From contig CATIYQ010000135.1 of assembly GCA_949739465.1 (NCBI GenBank), positions 1 through 5,101 of the forward strand: a stretch of 5,101 nt of DNA, in the 5' to 3' direction. Positions 1 to 5,101 of the stretch are shown here, one piece after another. Made by a program: the position numbers and the translations under genes. The notes under the pieces were generated by a model, which saw only the letters and a list, made by a program, of their open reading frames with translations, searched no databases and was not told where the DNA came from. Source of the DNA: an uncultured Peptococcaceae bacterium. Its GTDB lineage: Bacteria; Bacillota; Dehalobacteriia; UBA4068; JAAVYR01. Position 1 is the stretch's first letter, and every line of letters starts with the position of its first letter.

Positions 1-339
1 ATGAGCAGCATATTAAGCCAGCTCTATGCGGACGGTTATATGGAGGCGATCTCTGTGTGTCAGACAGACGTATTCCAAGCGGCGGAAGAATTTGCCAGAG
101 TGGAAGGAATCCTGCCGGCGCCGGAATCCAGCCACGCAATCCTTGCCGCTATCAATGAAGCAAAGAAATGCAAAGAAACTGGAGAAGAAAAAACCATTCT
201 CTTTGGTTTGACCGGGACAGGATATTTTGACTTGTTTGCCTATGAGAAATTCCATGACGGTGAAATGACCAATTATATTCCCACCGATGAAGAAATTGCC
301 GCCTCGTTAAAAAAATTACCTCAGGTAGATAAAAAATAG
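1..339 (+). CDS. TrpB-like PLP-dependent enzyme (TrpB2 type), C-terminal part only
   Basis: C-terminal 112 residues of a tryptophan synthase beta-like, pyridoxal-phosphate enzyme of the TrpB2 group, which condenses indole with serine-derived aminoacrylate to make tryptophan in the cytoplasm. Visible family marks are the segment ARVEGILPAPESSHAI (about residues 32-47), the following CKETGEEK (57-64), and the glycine-rich FGLTGTGYFD (68-77), which sits where TrpB proteins carry the LSG-type loop contacting the PLP ring nitrogen. Here the usual Ser of that loop is Thr71. The family is roughly 430-460 residues long, so about three quarters of the gene lies upstream. The ATG at base 1 is almost certainly an internal methionine, because the protein aligns to the family from its first residue. 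The stop is TAG at 337-339. Its true substrate is not established: TrpB2 proteins often stand apart from trpA, and whether trpA is near cannot be seen. Family assignment is confident; biological role is less so. Confidence 0.88.
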   Translation: MSSILSQLYADGYMEAISVCQTDVFQAAEEFARVEGILPAPESSHAILAAINEAKKCKETGEEKTILFGLTGTGYFDLFAYEKFHDGEMTNYIPTDEEIAASLKKLPQVDKK

Positions 340-364
340 ATTGTGTTTTCGAGGTCCAATTTCC

Positions 365-373
365 TGTTAAAAT
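365..373 (+). promoter_or_regulatory. possible extended -10 promoter for the M23 gene
   Basis: TGTTAAAAT reads as an extended -10 (TG, one base, then TAAAAT at 368-373). No good -35 lies at the normal distance; the best is the weak TTTTCG at 346-351 with a 16-base spacer. It is attractive because the space between the downstream terminator hairpin and the ribosome binding site is too short for a promoter, so an M23 transcript must start here or further upstream. The call is tentative. Confidence 0.3.
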
Positions 374-391
374 GAATATAGTAGAAATAGG

Positions 392-429
392 AAAAGCGCT
401 TGCGACTTTTAAGCCGGGGGCGCTTTTTT
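392..429 (+). terminator. intrinsic terminator after the TrpB-like gene
   Basis: AAAAGCGC (392-399) pairs perfectly with GCGCTTTT (420-427) around a 20-base loop, and the arm runs into six T (424-429). Four of the eight pairs are A-T, so it is moderate in strength. The loop may fold further, since GCTT 398-401 can alternatively pair with AAGC 411-414. It sits 53 bases after the TrpB-like stop and ends only about 8 bases before the ribosome binding site of the next gene. It may therefore end the upstream transcript, act as an attenuator for the M23 gene, or both. Confidence 0.7.
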
Positions 430-451
430 CTAGAAAAAAGGAGGTGAAACC

Positions 452-1036
452 ATGAATTTACCATATGAAGGAAAAATCCGTGTGACCAAACTTTACGGTA
501 CACCGCCGCCGCCCGGTTTTACTTATGCGGCAGGCAAACATAGCGGCATGGACCTGGTGGGGGTAAACAGCAAACAGATTCACGCTATTGCATCGGGGAC
601 GGTCATTCGTTCCAGTTACGACCCTACCGGTTGGGGCAACTATGTGGTGATAGCCCAACCTGACGGTTACAGCTGTATTTACGCTCACCTTAACAAACGA
701 AACGTGAAGGTCAATGAAAAGGTGCAGGCAGGACAAGCTATCGGTATGGAGGGCAACACCGGTAATGTTACCGGCAGTCATCTTCATTTGGAGATGCGAA
801 AAGTCTACGCGGACCGGAATACCACCATTGACCCGGCGGAGTATTTACAAATTCAAAAGAAAACGGGGGATTTAGTAATGGGAAAAGAAAAGGAACAGGA
901 CCAGGTAAGCGACTGGGCAAAAGACGCTTGGAACTGGGCAAAAGAAAAAGGTCTCTTAGACGGAACAAGACCCAAAGAGCCCATTACACGGGAAGAAATG
1001 GCGGTTATTTTAGAGCGCTTAGTTGCTTTGAAGTAA
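452..1036 (+). CDS. M23-family metallopeptidase (LytM/lysostaphin type) with C-terminal SLH-like segment
   Basis: A 194-residue zinc endopeptidase predicted to cut peptide cross-links of peptidoglycan. The M23 core spans about residues 5-132. HSGMD gives zinc ligands His30 and Asp34, and HLHLE gives His110 and ligand His112. His79 in IYAHL matches the second catalytic histidine, so the active site is complete. GTVI, GNYVVI and VQAGQAIG are typical strands of the fold. Residues about 150-192 (WAKDAWNWAKEKGLLDG followed by PITREEMAVILERL) resemble a single shortened S-layer homology motif, as found at the tail of many Bacillota prophage endolysins; this would be the wall-targeting part. There is no signal peptide or membrane segment, so export would need a holin or lysis, or the protein stays inside until release. 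The start is fixed by a near-perfect AAGGAGGTG site at 438-446. No terminator follows; readthrough would run into the riboswitch leader. A prophage or phage-remnant origin is possible, but no other phage gene is in view. Confidence 0.88.
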   Translation: MNLPYEGKIRVTKLYGTPPPPGFTYAAGKHSGMDLVGVNSKQIHAIASGTVIRSSYDPTGWGNYVVIAQPDGYSCIYAHLNKRNVKVNEKVQAGQAIGMEGNTGNVTGSHLHLEMRKVYADRNTTIDPAEYLQIQKKTGDLVMGKEKEQDQVSDWAKDAWNWAKEKGLLDGTRPKEPITREEMAVILERLVALK

Positions 1037-1059
1037 TCGTCGTTGCATTTCTCGGTTCA

Positions 1060-1088
1060 TTGACGGTGTCATGGGGCTATGGTAAAAT
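1060..1088 (+). promoter_or_regulatory. sigma-A promoter of the cobalamin-riboswitch transcript
   Basis: TTGACG (1060-1065) and TAAAAT (1083-1088) are separated by exactly 17 bases, and TGG immediately before the -10 makes it an extended -10 as well. Transcription would start near 1094-1096, a few bases before the first strand of the riboswitch P1 stem at 1102. That placement independently supports both calls. The promoter begins only 24 bases after the M23 stop codon. Confidence 0.82.
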
Positions 1089-1101
1089 AAGGATGCGAAA
1101 T

Positions 1102-1310
1102 AACATCATGACCTGGGGTCTGAGACTATCAGATGTCAGGATGAGGGAATCCGGTGGGAACCCGGAGCAATACCCGTTGCCGTATGCGTGGAAGTTTGCA
1201 GTTCATGGCGTGAGCCGGTCATTGAGGGGAAACCTTTGAGAAGGCGGAGCTGTAAGTGTGGGACAAGGCATTTTGTCTGAAACTGCGCGAGCCGGAAGAC
1301 CTATGATGTT
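1102..1310 (+). ncRNA. cobalamin (B12) riboswitch aptamer
   Basis: Closing stem P1 is a perfect 8-bp pairing of AACATCAT (1102-1109) with ATGATGTT (1303-1310). Inside it, CCTG 1112-1115 with CAGG 1137-1140 and TCTGA 1119-1123 with TCAGA 1129-1133 form one arm. Next comes the conserved core GAGGGAATCCGGTGGGAA (1143-1160), in which TCCGG 1150-1154 pairs with CCGGA 1162-1166. GCAA 1167-1170 then pairs with TTGC 1177-1180 around a TACCCG loop. The 3' end carries the B12 box, GAGCCGGAAGACCT at 1289-1302. A peripheral arm is visible (GACAA 1262-1266 with TTGTC 1273-1277). The order and spacing match the cobalamin riboswitch family (Rfam RF00174). Family members bind adenosyl-, methyl- or aquocobalamin and usually switch off B12 uptake or synthesis genes when the ligand is plentiful. 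The ligand subtype was not determined. Confidence 0.88.
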
Positions 1311-1359
1311 CATGGAGGCTTATTTTGTGATGCCCAAAATGTGTTCCGCGGAAAAGTCG

Positions 1360-1403
1360 GTCGCGGCAGAGTCGTTATGCTCTGCCGCGACTATTTTTAT
1401 TTT
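1360..1403 (+). terminator. riboswitch expression-platform terminator
   Basis: GTCGCGGCAGAG (1360-1371) pairs perfectly over 12 bp with CTCTGCCGCGAC (1380-1391) around an 8-base loop, followed by the T-rich tract TATTTTTATTTT (1392-1403). It lies 50 bases after the aptamer P1 and about 60 bases before the start codon of the controlled gene. This indicates ligand-dependent transcription termination rather than blocking of the ribosome binding site. Two shorter pairings could compete with the 5' arm: CCGCG 1346-1350 with CGCGG 1362-1366, and CTGCGCGA 1283-1290 with 1361-1369 across one bulged G. Either could serve as antiterminator. It would also stop readthrough from the M23 gene. Confidence 0.9.
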
Positions 1404-1463
1404 AAAAGGAAACGACGTTGTGGGACATGCCTATTTGCGGGAAGACGAAAAGGAGGACGGTTT

Positions 1464-4400
1464 ATGAACAGGAAAAGAAGAGAAGGACTTTGTCTGCTGA
1501 CGCTGGTTATCCTGGTGTTGTGCTTGTGGACAAGCGTTGCCTGGGCGGCAAACGGAGTTCTTGCAGGGGAGGGGACCATGGACAGTCCTTATCTCATTGC
1601 GGACAAGGTGGATTTAGCAGCCTTTCGAGATAAGGTGAACAGTGGGGAGCGGACTATTTGTGCCAAGCTCCTTTGTGATATTGATTTGGAAGGGGCAGCA
1701 TGGACGCCTATTGGCGGTGATGATGGTTATGCTACTTCTTACTATGGTGGTTGTTTTGACGGCGGCGGACATACCATAGCAAACTTTCAAATTCAGGCGG
1801 ATTATAATTTCGCCGGTTTCTTTAGCTATGTGAAGGGTGACGCTTACATTGCTAATTTGCAGATAAAAGATGCCACCATAACTTCTGGTAAAAACAACGT
1901 AGGCGGTATTGTTGGCATCATAATTGACGGGGATATAGAAAATTGCTCCTTTGATGGAACGGTAATCAACACGAAATCCACCGGCGGTTATGCCGGCGGT
2001 ATTGCCGGATACGTGGGCAATACCAAAACTACCAAACCGGTGATTTATGGCTGTGTGAATTTTGGCAGTATTTCTGCGCCTTATGCAGGCGGCGTTACCG
2101 GTTATGCCAAGTTTGCAGAAATCTCTGCTTGTTATAACCGAGGTGTTATTGAAGGGAACAGCCGCAGCGGCGGCATTGCCGGACAAATTATGAACGGCAC
2201 TATTGTGCAAAACTGTTATAATGGTGAAGAAATCAAGGGGGCGTCCGCTGGAGCAATCATTGGCTTTAACGGTGCGTCTATGGAAAACTGCTACTGGACG
2301 CAGCCGGAGGCAGGCATGCAGGACGGTGTGGGCAGTGCAACCAACTGTGAAAAAGCAGCGGACGAAACAGGACTTGCCGAAAAATTGGGAGACCCTTTTA
2401 CCACGGACAAAGCAGGTAATCTGATTCTAACTTGGCAGGCAGACCGCGTGTCTGAACCAACCAAACCCAGTATTGCCATTCTCTCCTCTAACGGCAACAC
2501 GCTGTGGGTAGAACAGGGCGGCAACAACAAACATGACACTGTTTTACGGGTTTCTTGTCTTGGGATGGGTGACGTTACGCCTGAAGTCCGTTGGTCTCTT
2601 GAGAGCGGCGATACCCTTACAGGACAGTTGGTAGAGAACAGTAACGACTATGTCATCATCGCCCAAAAAGGCGGTGTAGCAACAGTAACGGCTACGGTGG
2701 AATACGAGGGGGAAATTTACACCGCAACCTATGAAATAACCGTGATTCCTCACTTCACCACGGCGGACATTGAAAATGTTGCAGCAGGTTATGGCGGGAA
2801 CATTGCCGTCGGGCAAACTGTTCAAGCCCTGCTTAACACCACAGACGGCGTTTTTACTCCGACAGATTGCCCCGGATTAAAACTGAGCTACCAATGGTAT
2901 CATGGGAATCAGCCTATTACAGGGGCAATAGGGGAAACCTATCTCATCTCTGCTGATTTTGCAGAGTGGGATAAAATCGGCGTGGAAATCAAATGCAACG
3001 GACAAACCGTTCACGCTTATGTAGACCAGCAAAAATCTGTCCGTTCTCTTGACTATGGCAAGCTTTATTTCCTTGCCAATGGGGAGAATATTTTTGACCT
3101 GACTACAGATGTGAAAGAACCTATCCAGCTGGCTTTGCCGGATTCCCTCTCGAAAGACGGCATAACGGCGCAGGTGGTGTGGAGCGGCTTTAACGAATTT
3201 ATCGCTGTGGATGGTAGCGTCACTTTGCCGGATACGGGGAAAACTTCTGTAACGTTGACGGCAAAGTTGATTTATGGCGACGCTTTCTCGCAACGGCATA
3301 TTACCATAACCCTTTGGTCTAAAGAGGCGGCGGAAGCGGACGCTAACGATAAACGGAGCTATCTGAAAGAAGGGGTCTCTTCTCTGGGCGGCTACTACAC
3401 CATATCTCCAATCTATGGCAAAGACCATAATATTAACGAAGTATTGACCCAAGCCCTTAGTGAAAGAGGTTATGACGACATTGTCGTTTCTTTGCGGAGT
3501 GTTAAAGAAATTTACGGCGGAGCGGGTATCGGAGCAGATGGGGAAATTACCTACTTCTATGCGAACCCAAACCATATGCCCACAGTGAAACATGGCAGTT
3601 ATCAAGTGACCTTTACCCTGGAAAAAGATGGGGTTAGTCTGGATTATGAAGATGTTCCTGTTATCATCTGTTGGGATAGAGATATGGTAGTTGCCGCTAT
3701 GACGGAAGAAATTTTGAATCAGGTAACGTTGGACGAGATATATCCCTTGACGGCAAATATAGATTTACCCAAGGTGGTAGATGGGAAAAAATGGGCGCAA
3801 ATTGCTTGGCAATCTTCCGACGACCGTATCCTTTCTATTAGTAATGAAAAGCAAATTACAGCGGACGATCTCTTCGCTCCCTATGTGGGGGTGGTAAAAC
3901 AAGGACAGACGGAGCAGACAGTGACTCTGACCGCTGCCTTTACCTTCCAGCTGACCAATGATGTAACAGGTCGGGAAGAACCTATCGTCCTCTACAAAAC
4001 CTTTGACGTAACTGTGGCGCCGCTGGGAGCGGAACAGGCAGCAGCGGTGCAAAGAGAACTCCTTGCCAAATTAGACCGAGGATTTGCCGCTAAGGGGCTG
4101 CGGGACGCCGTGACCGGGGAACAGTTGGTTGCTGATGAGACAGGTGTATACGCTGTGGCAAACGATATTCAGCTTCCCACTACCGGGGATTTCGGGGTAG
4201 ACGGCAAGTATTATCCTATTATCATTACCGGTGACAATGAGACAGTTGTCAAAACTCCCGACGTTGCCAATGGTGCTCGGGTGGAAATCTACCGACCTGG
4301 CGTGGGGCGTCCTGACGCTATGTCGACGATTACTGTTACCATGCAGGATAAAGATACCAGTGTGACGGCTTCTCGTTCCTTTCATCTTGCTGTTTCCGCT

Positions 4401-5101
4401 CTGACGGCAGAAGAAGTGGAGCAGGAACTTGTTCTTATGGAGCGGGTAAAAGCTGCTTACTTCGAGGGGCTAAAAGGAGCGAATATTGCCCGCGATGATG
4501 TGCGAACCGACTTATCGCCTTTCTTAGAAGTTTATGCAGGCGATGACGGCAATTTGGTCTGGGTTCGTCGGCAGGCAGAAAGAAAAGGCTATGGCATCGT
4601 ACCTACGCCCATAGAAGGCTGGGAAGATTTAGAGCTGTGGCGGCTCTTCAAATCCAGCAATCCTAATGTGATTAGCCATGAGGATTTGCGGGTGATGAGA
4701 CATGCAGAGGCCAAGGGGGTAACGGTCTCCGGCTATCTTTCCAGTGAAACGCTGGGACGTTATGGTAAGCTCTATGGGGAAGACCCTATCCGTTACGGGC
4801 AATATGCCAATCTTGCCGACCTTTGGTATCAAGCAGTATCTACTGACGTTCCTTCCCCGCATAGCACAAAAATGCTTCGCATGACAGTTGCGGACGCGGC
4901 AGGCAATAGCAATACCATGGTGGTGCGAGGAACAAAAAATCCCGATAGTGCTGTTCCGGTCTATGAAACCATTGATGTGTCCTTCTCGCTTTTGGGATTA
5001 GATGGCGAAGAATGGATTGCTCCTGTGGCGCTTTACAATTTAGATGAGTCGGCTACCGTTTATGATGTGTTTACCCGCATACTGACGGATAATGGTTACA
5101 C
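1464..5101 (+). CDS. large secreted GLUG/Ig-like repeat protein under B12-riboswitch control, 3' end beyond window
   Basis: The frame is open for 1212 codons and runs off the window, so the full protein is longer. The start is ATG 1464 with AGGAGGA at 1451-1457. Residues 1-29 are a signal peptide: MNRKRR, a hydrophobic run at 8-22, and a likely cut after VAWA (28) or one residue later. Cys20 is preceded by LVL, a poor lipobox. Residues 30-110 form the usual entry to GLUG proteins (SPYLI, CDIDLEGAAWTPIG, GCFDGGGHTI). Residues 130-278 hold GLUG repeats predicted to fold as a beta-helix. Ig-like modules follow at about 335-429, 435-530 (with YQWYHGNQPITGA) and 535-618, then longer 'atrophied' Ig-like regions at about 635-853 (WQSSD at 782-786), 856-980 and 981-1165. 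From about 1168 a DUF4430-like domain begins. No LPXTG, SLH or catalytic motif is seen yet; an anchor may lie beyond the edge. The upstream riboswitch implies expression at low B12 and a role in corrinoid capture, which is inference. An adhesin is the alternative. Confidence 0.85.
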   Translation, partial: MNRKRREGLCLLTLVILVLCLWTSVAWAANGVLAGEGTMDSPYLIADKVDLAAFRDKVNSGERTICAKLLCDIDLEGAAWTPIGGDDGYATSYYGGCFDGGGHTIANFQIQADYNFAGFFSYVKGDAYIANLQIKDATITSGKNNVGGIVGIIIDGDIENCSFDGTVINTKSTGGYAGGIAGYVGNTKTTKPVIYGCVNFGSISAPYAGGVTGYAKFAEISACYNRGVIEGNSRSGGIAGQIMNGTIVQNCYNGEEIKGASAGAIIGFNGASMENCYWTQPEAGMQDGVGSATNCEKAADETGLAEKLGDPFTTDKAGNLILTWQADRVSEPTKPSIAILSSNGNTLWVEQGGNNKHDTVLRVSCLGMGDVTPEVRWSLESGDTLTGQLVENSNDYVIIAQKGGVATVTATVEYEGEIYTATYEITVIPHFTTADIENVAAGYGGNIAVGQTVQALLNTTDGVFTPTDCPGLKLSYQWYHGNQPITGAIGETYLISADFAEWDKIGVEIKCNGQTVHAYVDQQKSVRSLDYGKLYFLANGENIFDLTTDVKEPIQLALPDSLSKDGITAQVVWSGFNEFIAVDGSVTLPDTGKTSVTLTAKLIYGDAFSQRHITITLWSKEAAEADANDKRSYLKEGVSSLGGYYTISPIYGKDHNINEVLTQALSERGYDDIVVSLRSVKEIYGGAGIGADGEITYFYANPNHMPTVKHGSYQVTFTLEKDGVSLDYEDVPVIICWDRDMVVAAMTEEILNQVTLDEIYPLTANIDLPKVVDGKKWAQIAWQSSDDRILSISNEKQITADDLFAPYVGVVKQGQTEQTVTLTAAFTFQLTNDVTGREEPIVLYKTFDVTVAPLGAEQAAAVQRELLAKLDRGFAAKGLRDAVTGEQLVADETGVYAVANDIQLPTTGDFGVDGKYYPIIITGDNETVVKTPDVANGARVEIYRPGVGRPDAMSTITVTMQDKDTSVTASRSFHLAVSALTAEEVEQELVLMERVKAAYFEGLKGANIARDDVRTDLSPFLEVYAGDDGNLVWVRRQAERKGYGIVPTPIEGWEDLELWRLFKSSNPNVISHEDLRVMRHAEAKGVTVSGYLSSETLGRYGKLYGEDPIRYGQYANLADLWYQAVSTDVPSPHSTKMLRMTVADAAGNSNTMVVRGTKNPDSAVPVYETIDVSFSLLGLDGEEWIAPVALYNLDESATVYDVFTRILTDNGY
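1902..2297 (+). repeat. GLUG-type beta-helix repeats (protein-level)
   Basis: Five degenerate repeats lie inside the large secreted protein. The GGI[VA]G-like turn recurs at residues 147 (GGIVG), 178 (GGIAG), 209 (GGVTG), 236 (GGIAG) and 262 (AGAIIG), with spacings of 31, 31, 27 and 26. Each is followed by a strand ending in a cysteine: IENC 161, IYGC 197, ISAC 223, VQNC 251 and MENC 276. This is the known pattern of the GLUG motif found in bacterial surface proteins. The DNA is not repeated closely, so the copies are old. Confidence 0.8.
4965..5101 (+). other. start of a probable DUF4430 (transcobalamin C-terminal-like) domain
   Basis: Residues 1168-1212 of the large protein begin with ETIDVSFSLLGLDG, continue through EEWIAPVALYNLDESATV, and end in YDVFTRILTDNGY at the window edge. 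A first beta strand, then a short strand and a helix of the form VYDVhxxhLxxxG, is how DUF4430 (Pfam PF14478) domains open. That family includes the C-terminal domain of animal transcobalamin and intrinsic factor. Only about half of such a domain is visible, so the call rests on pattern and on the B12 riboswitch upstream. Confidence 0.6.

Noticed and set aside
1..3. ATG at base 1 as a true start codon
   Set aside because: The protein matches the interior of TrpB2 enzymes from its first residue and no upstream sequence is available. It is most likely an internal Met.
928..1467. Two short + strand open frames (928-1239 and 1258-1467)
   Set aside because: They cover the end of the M23 gene and the riboswitch with its terminator. 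The RNA structure explains the sequence, and neither frame has a Shine-Dalgarno site or protein-like composition.
1506..1526. Possible lipoprotein lipobox ending at Cys20 of the large protein
   Set aside because: The residue before Cys is Leu, not Gly/Ala/Ser, and a good signal peptidase I site (VAWA-A) follows a few residues later.
1418..1633. Overlapping + strand open frame across the start of the large gene
   Set aside because: The AGGAGGA site and signal peptide fix ATG 1464 in another frame. This product is Arg/Gly/Ser-rich without motifs.
1614..2210. Antisense open frame of 198 codons opposite the GLUG repeats
   Set aside because: The Gly/Ala/Asn-rich sense repeats produce open antisense frames by composition. 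The sense frame has a signal peptide and recognisable motifs; this one has none.
2877..3605. Antisense open frame of 242 codons
   Set aside because: It lies wholly inside the large sense-strand gene, lacks a convincing ribosome binding site, and its product shows no family features. It is a shadow of sense codon bias.

Overview
The window suggests an anaerobic, Gram-positive-type Bacillota (Clostridia or Negativicutes). The evidence is strong AAGGAGG-type ribosome binding sites, intrinsic terminators with U-tracts, a TrpB2-type enzyme, an M23 lysin with an SLH-like tail, and a GLUG/Ig-like surface protein. The genus cannot be resolved. All genes are on the + strand, and no tRNA, rRNA, CRISPR array or insertion sequence is visible.

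Layout. Positions 1-339 encode the C-terminal 112 residues of a TrpB-like PLP enzyme cut by the window start. Positions 340-451 are a short gap with a possible extended -10 promoter and a terminator hairpin directly before the next ribosome binding site. Positions 452-1036 encode a compact M23 metallopeptidase with a C-terminal SLH-like segment and no signal peptide, resembling a phage-type lysin. Positions 1037-1463 look empty by ORF standards but hold a complete regulatory leader: a sigma-A promoter (TTGACG, 17 nt, TAAAAT), a cobalamin riboswitch closed by a perfect 8-bp P1, and a 12-bp intrinsic terminator. From 1464 to the window edge runs one uninterrupted reading frame (1212 codons, no stop). 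It encodes a large secreted protein with a signal peptide, a GLUG-repeat beta-helix, several Ig-like modules, and the start of what looks like a DUF4430 (transcobalamin C-terminal-like) domain.

How the parts fit. The main signal is the pairing of a B12-responsive transcriptional switch with a giant exported protein of unassigned function whose visible C-terminal part resembles the domain shared with animal cobalamin carriers. The simplest reading is a surface or secreted corrinoid-capture or corrinoid-salvage protein made when B12 is scarce. The riboswitch and its terminator are read directly from sequence. The domain call at the window edge rests on a short stretch, and the B12-binding role is inference. 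The first two genes show no evident functional link to this system.
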